From JBBEAM01 sp040882845 (GTDB taxonomy: Bacteria; Pseudomonadota; Alphaproteobacteria; Kiloniellales; DSM-21159): 38,443 nucleotides of DNA. The stretch lies in contig JBBEAM010000014.1 in assembly GCA_040882845.1 (NCBI GenBank), forward strand, positions 1 through 38,443, in the 5' to 3' direction. The notes beneath the pieces were generated by a model that saw only the letters and a list, made by a program, of their open reading frames with translations, was not told the DNA's origin and did no database searches. A program made the position numbers and the translations under genes. Positions 1-7,895 of the stretch are shown here, in pieces (the first letter of the stretch is position 1; each line of letters opens with the position of its first letter).

Positions 1-140
1 ATCGAATCCTAGGCTCCTTTCTCGCGGGTGCCGCGGCGATCGCAGCATCTCCCCCATCCTAAGCCCCGCCCTTCGTCGCCCTGGGCTGTGGAGGGCCGGG
101 CAGGGCCCTGGCTTTCGCAGGGGCCGTTGTCGTCCGAGCA

Positions 141-936
141 TTGACACGTTAAGTCGATGGCCGGAGCGGGCGGAGGCCACTACCGTCGGTGCATGACCCC
201 AATTTCTTTCAAGCGTCATCGCTTTCCGCCTGAGGTCATCCAGCACGCGGTCTTGCTCTATGCCCGGTTCACGTTGTTGTTTCGCGATGTCGAGGACCTG
301 CTTGCAGAACGTGGTATTGATGTTTCGAACGAGACGGTAAGACGGTGGTTTCTGGAGTTCGGGCGGCTGATTGCGGGGAACCTGTGTCGGAGCCGGTCGC
401 GTGCCAGTGCTCGCTAGCATCTCGACGAGATGGCCATCAAGATCCGTGGACGAAAACACTGGTTGTGGCGGGCTGTCGACGACGAAGGTGAAGTTCTAGA
501 CTTCCTGGTCCGGCCACGACGCTGCGCCAAGTCTGCGAGACGATTGCTGCGAAAGCTGTTGAAGAAACAGGGTTTTGCGCCGAAGCGCATCACTACCGAC
601 AAGCTCAAATCCTACGCTGTCGCCATCCGCAATGAGCGACTTACCGCTATTCATGATCAGGGATTGCGAGCGAACAATCGCGCTGAGAATTCGCATCAGC
701 CCGTGCGGCGATGCGAGCGAAAACAGCAGCGGTTCAAGTCACCGGGATCAGCCCAGCGATTCCTGTCGATTCACGCCGCCGTTTACAACGCCTTCTACGT
801 CCAACGCCATCTCATGCCACGTCGCTTCTTCAAACAGTTTCGAGCTGACGCCTTCGTTGTGTGGAAGCAGAGTTGGCTGGCAGCCTGACCATCGTCACCA
901 GTGGATCTGTGTCGCCAGCTGCTGTTAACGTGTCAA
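141..936 (+). mobile_element. IS6-family insertion sequence, inactive copy
   Basis: A transposase reading frame is bracketed by a perfect 12-bp inverted repeat, TTGACACGTTAA at 141-152 and its reverse complement at 925-936. This gives an element of about 796 bp, within the usual 700-900 bp of the IS6/IS26 family. The 8 bases outside each end (tccgagca and cgccgcgc) do not match, so no target duplication survives. IS6 elements normally make 8-bp duplications, so this copy was probably rearranged after insertion or formed by recombination. The transposase is interrupted by a stop codon, so the copy is unlikely to move by itself. Confidence 0.8.
193..888 (+). pseudogene. IS6-family DDE transposase with in-frame amber codon
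   Basis: The frame reads MTPISFKRHRFPPEV, the N-terminal helix-turn-helix region of IS6 transposases, with RGIDVSNETVRRW typical of the family. At 415-417 the codon is TAG, directly before HLDEM, the motif holding the first catalytic Asp. In relatives this position is normally Trp (TGG), so one G-to-A change explains the stop. The same frame continues without shift through RAVDDEGEVLDF, TDKLKSY (second Asp) and NNRAENSH (catalytic Glu), then the usual C-terminal RFKS...AQRFLS block, ending at 888. All three DDE residues are present. The break is a single nonsense change, so either it is recent or the stop is read through. An upstream in-frame ATG at 157 is possible, but 193 fits the family start better. 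Confidence 0.85.
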
Positions 937-939
937 CGC

Positions 940-1186
940 CGCGCGGGCAGATCGGCAGCATTCAGAAGCTCTGCGGCCACTACGGCATCGACGCGCAGTC
1001 CATCGCGATAGCCGCCGCCGCGCTTGCCCCCGGCCGGTCAAGCACATCCGGGTGGTCGGATCAGCGCGTGAGAGAGAACTTGCGAAATAAAATCGAGTTC
1101 GTCGGGGCGTCCGATGGCAACGGTAGGCGCTTAAGGCCGGAGGTCGGAGCGACGATCAGGCAATCCCAAGATCTCCAATTCCGCTC
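940..1186 (+). other. Non-coding stretch, possible aldo/keto-reductase tail remnant
   Basis: Between the insertion sequence and the convergent MFS gene, one frame (about 957-1080) reads IQKLCGHYGIDAQSIAIA followed by a segment ending in RVRENL. This resembles the C-terminal helix region of aldo/keto reductases of the D-threo-aldose dehydrogenase kind (a pattern of C..HG.....AA and then .VREN). No start, no ribosome binding site and no NADP-binding core are present. If real it is only a debris fragment left next to the IS. The resemblance is weak and could be chance. Confidence 0.25.
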
Positions 1187-2434
1187 TTAGAACAGCTTAC
1201 CGCGTTCTGTCATCAGCAATAGAACCGTCGTTCCCGCGCCCGACAGCACGAAGCCTATGACGAGAGGGAAGAGAGTTCCGTCATAGGCTTGGCCGATCAG
1301 GTATCCGCCTCCCGCCCCCAACAGGATGGTGACGGCGCCAACGACGGAGGACGCGAAGCCAGCGACCTTTTGCTGCGGCTCCATCGCCAAGGCGTTGAAG
1401 TTGGCGAAAACAATGCCGACCAACAGCATGGACGTGGTGAGCAAGGGAAGAAAGACGAAGGCCGTAAGTTGTCCGAGAATGGCCAACAACAGCATGGCCA
1501 ACGCGATTGCCAGGAAGATCAGAGTCGCCCAGTGGCCGAGTGTCCGCATGCCTAGGCGTTCGACCAATCGGGAGTTCACGAAGGAAGAAATCGCGATGCT
1601 GCTCGCGGTCGCGGCAAATACGAGAGGGAACCAACGCCCCATGCCCAGGGTTTCACCGAGAACTTGCTGGGCGGAGTTAACGAAGCCGAAGAACGCTCCA
1701 AAGAAAACACCCGCGGAAAGCATGTATCCTATGGTTTGACGCGATCCGAGCATGGATCGCAGTGCTTCCGAGATCAAATCAAGGCGGATTGCCCTTCGAC
1801 TCTGTCGAGGCAAAGTCTCAGGTAGAAATCTGAAGCAGACTAGGAAAATCGCAAACGCTGCGAAGACCAAGAATCCAAACAAGGCCTGCCAGGAGGCAGC
1901 CAGAAGCACGAGTTGGCCGATTGAAGGGGCGACAACTGGCACAACCATAAAGATGATAACCGCGAGGGAAATGATGCGAGCCATCCGCCGGCCACCATAG
2001 CAGTCGCGGACTGCGGCCAAGGCGATCACCCTCGGGGCTGCAGAGCCTACGCCCTGAGCGAAGCGCGCTACGAGAAGCGTGGTCATATCCGGTGCAAAGG
2101 CACAGACCATGGCGGCGCAACCGTAGACGAAAATTCCAGCTAGTAGTATCGGCCTTCGGCCGTACCGGTCGGAGAGGACGCCCATCATGAGCTGCCCGAA
2201 CCCGAAGCCAATAAGGTAGGCCGTGATAACGGTCTGCGCTCGATTCGGGTCTTCGAGATCGAACGCGTCTGCGATGTCTGGAAGGCTGGGAAGAAGGATT
2301 CCGATTGCCAGCGCGTTAAGTGCCATCAAGGCGCCAACGATGCCTACGAACTGGCGAAAGCCGAGAGGAGCGTGGCGCTCGGGTTCGGATTCTGAGGAAG
2401 TAGGCGCAAGGACCTCGCCATGCTCATCAAGCAT
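1187..2434 (-). CDS. MFS transporter, Bcr/CflA drug-exporter type
   Basis: This is a 415-residue protein with about 12 hydrophobic segments after a hydrophilic N-terminal tail of some 22 residues. It carries the major-facilitator motif A between helices 2 and 3 (GVLSDRYGRRPIL, residues 85-97). It also has the Bcr/CflA-type opening MALNALAIGILLPSLPDIA. It should be a proton-driven inner-membrane exporter of small molecules. Length and topology are normal for the family. It runs away from the TRAP operon at 2882, leaving 447 bp between the two starts. That gap holds a long inverted repeat (2576-2610) that may regulate it. It could export a pathway intermediate or toxic substrate of the neighbouring catabolic genes, but that is inference. 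No strong ribosome binding site is seen before the chosen ATG. Confidence 0.85.
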   Translation of the reverse strand: MLDEHGEVLAPTSSESEPERHAPLGFRQFVGIVGALMALNALAIGILLPSLPDIADAFDLEDPNRAQTVITAYLIGFGFGQLMMGVLSDRYGRRPILLAGIFVYGCAAMVCAFAPDMTTLLVARFAQGVGSAAPRVIALAAVRDCYGGRRMARIISLAVIIFMVVPVVAPSIGQLVLLAASWQALFGFLVFAAFAIFLVCFRFLPETLPRQSRRAIRLDLISEALRSMLGSRQTIGYMLSAGVFFGAFFGFVNSAQQVLGETLGMGRWFPLVFAATASSIAISSFVNSRLVERLGMRTLGHWATLIFLAIALAMLLLAILGQLTAFVFLPLLTTSMLLVGIVFANFNALAMEPQQKVAGFASSVVGAVTILLGAGGGYLIGQAYDGTLFPLVIGFVLSGAGTTVLLLMTERGKLF

Positions 2435-2575
2435 TTCTAGTCATTCCGGCGCTTCGACTGGGAATCTCTGATAGAAAAACGGCTCGCTGTCGCCGATATC
2501 GCTTTCGATCACCTATCGCTCCTCCCAGGGGCATGGGTTCTAGCGTTCCGGATTACGTCGGGAACAGGCTGGTCA

Positions 2576-2610
2576 GTACAAGGCGGTGAGATCTCTAATC
2601 TCACTTGTAC
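2576..2610. repeat. Imperfect inverted repeat between divergent genes
   Basis: The left arm GTACAA-(GGCG)-GTGAGAT pairs with the right arm ATCTCACTTGTAC around a five-base centre, apart from a four-base bulge. It lies 142 bp upstream of the MFS exporter start and about 270 bp upstream of the TRAP operon. It has no T-run, so it is not a normal terminator. An operator for a dimeric regulator of the exporter, or a relic, are both possible. The rest of the 2435-2881 gap shows no convincing gene, only the promoter and operator near its right end. Confidence 0.4.
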
Positions 2611-2794
2611 AAACAGCAAAGGCTTGTTCAACGTCTATTGTGGGGTGGCAGATCAGCTTCGAGAGTTCCTCTGCCACAGTCGGCGGCCTATCTCCTCGTG
2701 TTGTCTTGGCAGCGAATGCGTGGGGCAATTTCTTCTCCAACTGGGCGCACGCTGGCGTTTGCGGGTCCAGTTATGACTGGCGCCTTCGATTGGC

Positions 2795-2849
2795 TTGACG
2801 GTCGCATCCCGATCGCATAACGTCGGCCCAGAAAATAGAATGGCGTTCT
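2795..2849 (+). promoter_or_regulatory. Putative promoter and IclR-type operator before TRAP operon A
   Basis: AGAATGGCGTTCT at 2837-2849 is one of four matches in this window to AGAAnnnCGTTCY. It sits just upstream of the ribosome binding site (GGGAGGA) of the first dctP. A weak promoter, TTGACG at 2795-2800 with TAACGT at 2818-2823 (17-bp spacer), would put the start of transcription near 2830. The palindrome would then cover the first transcribed bases, as expected for repression. The operator call is stronger than the promoter call. Confidence 0.55.
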
Positions 2850-2881
2850 GCTAAGGAAAAATCTAAGGGAGGAACCGCACA

Positions 2882-3967
2882 ATGCCCAAGCTAAAAATTT
2901 CAACCTTTCTGGCCGCTCTCGCCGCGACCAGCCTTTCCGCTATGGTCCTGGCAGTATCGCCTGCAGACGCGCAAACTCGAGAGCTGCGCTACACAGACTG
3001 GGGCCCTGACAAGGGCATTCGAGCGGATGCGTTGAAGTGGTTCGATCAGGAGCTCCGTGAGCGAACGAATAACGAGTTGGGCCTAGAGTTCTACTGGGGC
3101 GGGGTGCTTCTCGGACCAAGCAATGCAATGCAAGGAATTGCAAGCGGCGCGGCAGACATCGGATCCGCCACTCCGCCCTACGAACCGGGTGTGATCGTAT
3201 CCTGGGAAGCTGCCGATGTTCCCCAGATTTCAGACGAGTGGGTCGGCATGAGAGCGGCCTACGATCTCATGACGACGCATCCGGCGGCCTTGGACGAGTT
3301 TAAGGCACAAGGGCTCCACTACGTGTCCAACATGACGACCGGCCCGATGCAGCTCGTCAGCCGCGACCCCATTAAGACGGTCGCCGATATTCAAAATAAG
3401 AAAATCCGCGCGACGGGCAGCTTTGTCGACGCCTTCGATGCGGTTGGCGCGACCGCGGTGTCCCTGAGCAATTCTGAGTCGTATCAGGCTCTTAGCACAG
3501 GAGCAGTGGACGGCACCTCAGGCTACTGGTACGCAATCCCCGCGTACAAATGGGGCGAGGTCGCGAAATACGTCACGGAGCTCAATCTTGGCCAGTTCCT
3601 GGCTTTCGGAATCGTCATGAACGATCAGGTCTACGAAAGCCTGACCGACAGTCAGAAAAAGGTTGTCGATGGCCTTGGCGAAGACTTCATCGATCATATG
3701 GCGGAACGGGTCTACCGTGCGCGCGTCGGTACCCGTGAACAGATCCGCACCGGAAGCGACGATATTGAGAAAATGGAGATCTTCGAGCCTAGCGAAGACC
3801 TGCGACAGGAACTTCTGGTGGCGGCCGAGGAGGCGGGAATGGATTGGATAGGCGAGGCGGAGACCAAGTCCCTGCCTGCCGAAGAGCTGCTCCAGAAGTT
3901 TCGCGATCGCATCAAGCACTACGAAGACCTTCGGGAAAAGAACGGCTATCCGTGGGGTAGTGAATGA
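2882..3967 (+). CDS. dctP: TRAP transporter substrate-binding protein (DctP family)
   Basis: This 361-residue periplasmic protein starts with a Sec signal peptide (KLK, then a hydrophobic run, with cleavage expected after SPADA near residue 30). The mature part shows the DctP fold, including KKIRATG (residues 173-179), whose Arg176 is the position that normally pairs with the carboxylate of the ligand. The substrate is therefore probably an organic acid. The ribosome binding site GGGAGGA is well placed. The stop overlaps the start of the small membrane subunit (ATGA). It is the first gene of a dctP-dctQ-dctM operon and carries one of the IclR-type palindromes in its leader. This links uptake to the enzymes encoded downstream. 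The specific ligand cannot be told from sequence. Confidence 0.93.
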   Translation: MPKLKISTFLAALAATSLSAMVLAVSPADAQTRELRYTDWGPDKGIRADALKWFDQELRERTNNELGLEFYWGGVLLGPSNAMQGIASGAADIGSATPPYEPGVIVSWEAADVPQISDEWVGMRAAYDLMTTHPAALDEFKAQGLHYVSNMTTGPMQLVSRDPIKTVADIQNKKIRATGSFVDAFDAVGATAVSLSNSESYQALSTGAVDGTSGYWYAIPAYKWGEVAKYVTELNLGQFLAFGIVMNDQVYESLTDSQKKVVDGLGEDFIDHMAERVYRARVGTREQIRTGSDDIEKMEIFEPSEDLRQELLVAAEEAGMDWIGEAETKSLPAEELLQKFRDRIKHYEDLREKNGYPWGSE

Positions 3968-4485
3968 ACGCGGATGAAGAGGCCCACCCGACAAACAGCG
4001 GGTGGGCCTTCGCCGATAGTGCCACTCTTGTAGTGGAGCGCTGCGCGACCTTTGCCGCATGCATTTTCCTCGCTCTTATCGGCGGCATAGTTGTGGTTTC
4101 TACTCTCGGAAGAACCCTGTTCCATCAAAGCGTACCGGACTACGTGACGATTTCTGGCCTGCTTATGGTCGCTGTCGTCGCCCTTCCCTTGGCGGAAGTC
4201 CAGGCACGGCGCACACACCTAATAGTGACCGTCTTAAGTGATCGTTTGCCTGCGGCAGCACAGGGATGGCTCGTCCTGTTGAGCGACTTCTTGTCCTTGC
4301 TCTTCTTTGGTGCCCTGGCCCTGGCTATCCTTGTTCAACTGCCGAGTGGCTTTGGATTTCATTACGGAGGCTTACTAAATATTCCGGTCTGGCCAATGAA
4401 GGCTCTGTTCGGCTTCGCGATGTTACTCTTTGCGCTTCGTCTGGTCCTCAGCTTGATTGCCGGCATTAGGGCTGCGCTGAAGTAA
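3964..4485 (+). CDS. dctQ: TRAP transporter small permease (DctQ family)
   Basis: This 173-residue membrane protein has about four hydrophobic segments after a short hydrophilic N-terminus. It matches the small subunit of tripartite ATP-independent periplasmic transporters. The segment PLAEVQARRTHLIV is the usual conserved stretch between helices 2 and 3. It overlaps the upstream dctP by 4 bases and is followed 15 bases later by dctM. The subunit bridges the binding protein and the large permease. A strong RNA hairpin (3981-4008) lies in its codons 7 to 15. Length is normal for the family. Confidence 0.9.
   Translation: MNADEEAHPTNSGWAFADSATLVVERCATFAACIFLALIGGIVVVSTLGRTLFHQSVPDYVTISGLLMVAVVALPLAEVQARRTHLIVTVLSDRLPAAAQGWLVLLSDFLSLLFFGALALAILVQLPSGFGFHYGGLLNIPVWPMKALFGFAMLLFALRLVLSLIAGIRAALK
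3981..4008 (+). promoter_or_regulatory. GC-rich hairpin at the start of dctQ
   Basis: GGCCCACCCG (3981-3990) pairs perfectly with CGGGTGGGCC (3999-4008) around an 8-base loop, ACAAACAG. It begins 14 bases after the dctP stop codon, within the first codons of dctQ. There is no clear T-run after it. Binding proteins are usually needed in excess over the membrane subunits. A hairpin here could protect the 3' end of dctP mRNA, or cause partial termination or slowed translation of dctQ. The structure is seen in the sequence; the function is inference. Confidence 0.55.
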
Positions 4486-4500
4486 TACGAGGATGGTGCG

Positions 4501-5847
4501 ATGGAGCCGGCGATCATCGGCTATGTGGGTCTTGGCGTCCTTCTAGCCTTCCTGCTGTTGCGCATACCCATTGCCGTCGCAATGGGCGTGGTCGGCACCG
4601 TCGGCATGTTCTTGATCTATGCTTGGCGGCCTTATCTTGGTTTGGTTCCAGAAGCAGGCTACGGGCCGACCTTCTCCCTTCTGGCGACCACGCCGTACAA
4701 CTTCCTCAATTCCTATCCCCTTTCCGCTGTACCGCTTTTTATCTTCATCGGAGTGCTCGCCTACCATGCGCGCTTTACGACCGATGTCTACGATGCTGCG
4801 CGTCTTTGGCTGGCCAAACTGCCCGGCGGCGTCGCCATGGCATCGATTGTCGGCTGCGGGGGGTTTTCCGCCATCAGTGGCTCGTCGCTAGCCTGCGCCG
4901 CCGCGATGGGACGGATTGCCATCCCGGAAATGTTGAAGCAGGGCTACTCGAAGTCCCTCGCGACCGGTTCGGTCGCCATCGGCGGCACGCTAGGCTCCCT
5001 GATCCCACCGTCGATCCTGCTTATCATTTACGGGATCTTTGTCGAGCAATCGATTGCGAAGCTGTTTCTTGCGGCAGTGATTCCTGGTTTGCTCTCACTT
5101 CTCGGATACATCGTCGTGGTTGCCGTCTGGGCTCGCCTACGGCCTGAAGCAGCGCCAACCCCAAAGGCGGAGGAGCGTGCGCAGCGCCAAACGCGCTGGC
5201 AAGCTCTTGAGCGGTGCTGGGCGGTCTTGGCGCTGTTCCTGCTCATCCTCGGTGGAATCTACTTGGGCTTCTTCACGCCCACGGAAGCCGCCGCCGTCGG
5301 TAGCTTTGCAACACTGGCGTTGGGTTTCCTGCTTAAGCGAATCACCTGGCGCTCGGTGCTCGAAGCCCTTAAGGAGAGCGTGCAGCAGACCGCGATGCTC
5401 TTTGCCGTGGCCATCGGGGGGAAGCTCTTCGTCGCCTTCGTTGCGCTCTCCGGAATTGCCGGCGACCTGGTGTCCCTAATCTCCGAGTCCGGCCTGTCGA
5501 TCGCCGTCGTGATCGGCCTGATCGTTCTTCTCTACATCCTTCTAGGCATGGTGCTGGATCCCATGGGGATCATTCTACTGAGCCTGCCTTTGACGGTTCC
5601 GATCATCGAAGCGCACGGCTTCAGCCTCATCTGGTTCGGCATCGTCGTGATCAAGCTTCTCGAAGTGGGTTTGGTAACTCCTCCCGTGGGACTGAACGTT
5701 TTCGTCATAAAATCAATTGTCGGCGACCAGATTCCACTCGAGCGGATTTTCATCGGCGTAGGGATATTCCTGCTTATCGAAATTCCTGTCGTCGCTCTTA
5801 TCGTCTGCTTTCCGCAGATCTCGCTATTCCTACCCAACCTGATGTGA
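4501..5847 (+). CDS. dctM: TRAP transporter large permease (DctM family)
   Basis: This 448-residue inner-membrane protein has many hydrophobic segments and the hallmark stretches of the DctM subunit. These are SAISGSS near residue 122, GTLGSLIPPS near residue 162, LDPMGI in the C-terminal half, and VGLVTPPVGLN. The protein forms the sodium-coupled transport channel of the TRAP system. It follows dctQ by 15 bases and closes the operon. It converges on the reductase gene at 5890, with only about 40 bases between them and no obvious hairpin terminator. Length is normal for the family. Confidence 0.93.
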   Translation: MEPAIIGYVGLGVLLAFLLLRIPIAVAMGVVGTVGMFLIYAWRPYLGLVPEAGYGPTFSLLATTPYNFLNSYPLSAVPLFIFIGVLAYHARFTTDVYDAARLWLAKLPGGVAMASIVGCGGFSAISGSSLACAAAMGRIAIPEMLKQGYSKSLATGSVAIGGTLGSLIPPSILLIIYGIFVEQSIAKLFLAAVIPGLLSLLGYIVVVAVWARLRPEAAPTPKAEERAQRQTRWQALERCWAVLALFLLILGGIYLGFFTPTEAAAVGSFATLALGFLLKRITWRSVLEALKESVQQTAMLFAVAIGGKLFVAFVALSGIAGDLVSLISESGLSIAVVIGLIVLLYILLGMVLDPMGIILLSLPLTVPIIEAHGFSLIWFGIVVIKLLEVGLVTPPVGLNVFVIKSIVGDQIPLERIFIGVGIFLLIEIPVVALIVCFPQISLFLPNLM

Positions 5848-5889
5848 TTCTCCCGAGAGGCCGAATCGGACTCGCGATCCTGTCGCCCC

Positions 5890-6849
5890 TTATAGGTCGA
5901 TGGTGATCTTGCCGCCCTTTGCGCGCGAAACGCAGATCGTCAGGGAGTCGCGTTGCTCTACCTCTGAAAGAACGAGATCCTTGTGGTCGACTTCACCGGC
6001 CAAGAGCTTCGTGATGCAGGTGCCGCAAACGCCTTCTTCGCAAGCTGTGTCGACTTCGATGCCGTTTGCCCGCAGAACGTCGACAATGCTCTCGTCCGCC
6101 TGCACCCAGTAAGTGGCTCCCTTCTTTGCGAGCTCGACATGGAACCCGTCGTTGCTGCTTTGATCCGCGGCGCCAGCATTCGAGAATCTTTCGTAGCGCA
6201 CTCGGAACTTCGGCCAGGAGGACGTCCGCGCTAGAATCACTTCGAGAAAGGGCGCCGGTCCGCAGGCATAGACCGTGGTGTCTGCCTCGTCCTCGACCGT
6301 TGCGAGGAGGGCGTCGAGTCGCTGCGTGGTCTCCGAGGGAGAGCATCCGGGGTGGAATTCCGTTCTGGTAGCGAAGGGCGCCGCCGAGAGGACACTCTTG
6401 AATGCGAAGTGCGCAGTGCTTTGCGCGAAGTAGTGAAGGCGGAAGTCCCTGCCCGCGTCGCTCAGCGCTTGCGCGATCGAGAAGATCGGAGTGATCCCTA
6501 TTCCTCCGGCAAGGAGAAGGGCGTGGTTCGCCTCGCTTGCGACCGAGAAGTTATTTCGTGGCGGGCTAATCCGCAGGCGGTCTCCCGGCCTGACTTTATC
6601 GTGCATCCAAGAAGAGCCGCCCCGAGATTCGGGCTCGCGCTTGAGCGCGATAGTGTATCCGGATCGGTCCGTGGATGAGCTGCAGATAGAGTACTGCCGC
6701 ACAATTCCGTTTGGTATGTGAACGTCGATATGGGCTCCCGGCTGCGGCTGTGGTAGCGGAGCTTGGGTGGAGCTGACCAAACGGAAGCTCCGCACGCCCG
6801 GGCATTCCTCCTCGATCAGCGCGACCTCGATTTCTATCAAATCGCTCAC
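5890..6849 (-). CDS. FMN/2Fe-2S oxygenase reductase, VanB/phthalate-dioxygenase-reductase type
   Basis: This 319-residue protein has an FMN-binding motif RQYSIC (51-56), an NAD-binding region with LLAGGIGITP (112-121) and CGP (196-198), and a C-terminal plant-type ferredoxin domain. The 2Fe-2S ligands are Cys270, Cys275, Cys278 and Cys306. It passes electrons from NAD(P)H to a Rieske oxygenase. The likely partner is the VanA-like oxygenase at 12897, about 6 kb away, rather than an adjacent gene. A shared palindrome upstream (6947-6959) supports co-regulation with that set. A second reductase at 17233-18192 has its four cysteines at identical positions. Genes of this kind are often next to their oxygenase, so the separation here is a little unusual. 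Confidence 0.92.
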   Translation of the reverse strand: MSDLIEIEVALIEEECPGVRSFRLVSSTQAPLPQPQPGAHIDVHIPNGIVRQYSICSSSTDRSGYTIALKREPESRGGSSWMHDKVRPGDRLRISPPRNNFSVASEANHALLLAGGIGITPIFSIAQALSDAGRDFRLHYFAQSTAHFAFKSVLSAAPFATRTEFHPGCSPSETTQRLDALLATVEDEADTTVYACGPAPFLEVILARTSSWPKFRVRYERFSNAGAADQSSNDGFHVELAKKGATYWVQADESIVDVLRANGIEVDTACEEGVCGTCITKLLAGEVDHKDLVLSEVEQRDSLTICVSRAKGGKITIDL

Positions 6850-6941
6850 AGGACTCCTCGGACGTCGGCGTTGTCGTACCTTTCGCCTGCCCGTCAGTGG
6901 TTTGGTAGCTGGACCGCGGCTGCGCGGCCAGAGGTTCGATA

Positions 6942-6970
6942 AAAATAGAATATCGTTCTGAAATCATCAA
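6942..6970 (-). promoter_or_regulatory. Promoter with IclR-type operator in its spacer, for the reductase
   Basis: On the minus strand, TTGATG (6970-6965) and TATTTT (6947-6942) are separated by 17 bases. The palindrome AGAATATCGTTCT (6947-6959, written on the plus strand) fills that spacer. A protein bound there would block RNA polymerase. The reductase starts about 90 bases downstream. The palindrome is the same as those at 2837, 9314 and 11030. Confidence 0.65.
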
Positions 6971-7020
6971 GGGAAAGCCCGCGGCGCTCCGCGAGCAGGG
7001 AGGCGACGCACTCCGCGAGG

Positions 7021-7770
7021 CTAGTGCCGTATGCCGAGGACGCCTTCGAAGCGGCTGCGGTCTCCCCCCAACCGGCCGGTCAGGGTGTAGGCAGCTTGCA
7101 CCAGCTCCTTCTCCATCTTCGCGACAGTCTTCTTATCGAAGCGGGTCGCCGGCCCCGTCAAGGCGAGCGCGCCAATGACCTCGCCATCGGAATCGAAGAC
7201 CGGGCTCGCCAGCCCGATCATTCCCGCTTCCAGTTCGCCGTAGGTTACCGCGAAAAGGCGCTTGCGAACGTCGGACAGCTTTCCGCTGGGGGAATCGGAG
7301 AAGGCAAGGAAGATTCGGCCGACAGCACCTTTCTCGAGCGGCGCGACATCGCCAGGCCGTCCATGGTCCCTCAACATCTTCGGCGAATTGATCCGATAGA
7401 CGCATATGCGAAGATTGTCTTGCCGAACCGAATAGGAGGCGCTTTCTTCCGTCTTGTCGACTAGGCCCTGCAGGATCGGAAGAACGATATCCTCTGGCTG
7501 CACGGCGCTTTGGAAGCGGTTCGCGAGCATGAGCGGCTTGGGCCCGACATGGAACTCGCCTCTTGAGTTCCTTACCAGATAGCCGTTGTTCAAAAAGGAC
7601 TGTATTAGGCGCAGGATTGTACTCTTGTAAAGGCCGGTCCGGTCGGAAAGTTCGGCCAGGGTCAGCGTCGGTCGTGCATGTTCAAAGGCATCGAGAATGG
7701 AGATCGCCCGTTCGACTGCGGCAACGGGTTTCGTACTTTCCTCATTCTCGGACGAAGCTTTCTTGGCCAT
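7021..7770 (-). CDS. IclR-family transcriptional regulator
   Basis: This 249-residue protein has an N-terminal winged helix (about residues 17-78: AVERAISILDAF, then LTLAELSDRTGL, KSTILRLIQSF and NGYLVRN). A C-terminal IclR ligand-binding domain ends in a region with SPVFDSDGEVIGALALTGP. Family members bind short palindromes and often respond to aromatic or organic acids. It is encoded on the same strand as the MmgE/PrpD gene upstream (125 bp gap) and the reductase downstream. It lies among four copies of AGAAnnnCGTTCY, so I infer it is their cognate regulator, probably a repressor released by a pathway compound. Its own upstream gap holds GTTCCTGAAC (7782-7791), a differently built palindrome that may or may not serve autoregulation. 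Confidence 0.9.
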   Translation of the reverse strand: MAKKASSENEESTKPVAAVERAISILDAFEHARPTLTLAELSDRTGLYKSTILRLIQSFLNNGYLVRNSRGEFHVGPKPLMLANRFQSAVQPEDIVLPILQGLVDKTEESASYSVRQDNLRICVYRINSPKMLRDHGRPGDVAPLEKGAVGRIFLAFSDSPSGKLSDVRKRLFAVTYGELEAGMIGLASPVFDSDGEVIGALALTGPATRFDKKTVAKMEKELVQAAYTLTGRLGGDRSRFEGVLGIRH

Positions 7771-7895
7771 ATGCCACTCTTGTTCCTGAACCTGTACTAA
7801 GGACCAAACTCATGTTCGATCAACTCACCGATACCCCATAGGTTTCAACCCTGCCAAGAGAAACCGCTGTAATCACGGCGACGCGAAGGGCTTGA

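Noticed and set aside
141..944. Target-site duplication for the first IS6 element
   Set aside because: The 8 bases on each side differ (tccgagca and cgccgcgc).
7782..7791. GTTCCTGAAC before the IclR gene as a fifth operator
   Set aside because: The half-sites have the opposite order and spacing to AGAAnnnCGTTCY, so it is not the same motif. Autoregulation remains open.
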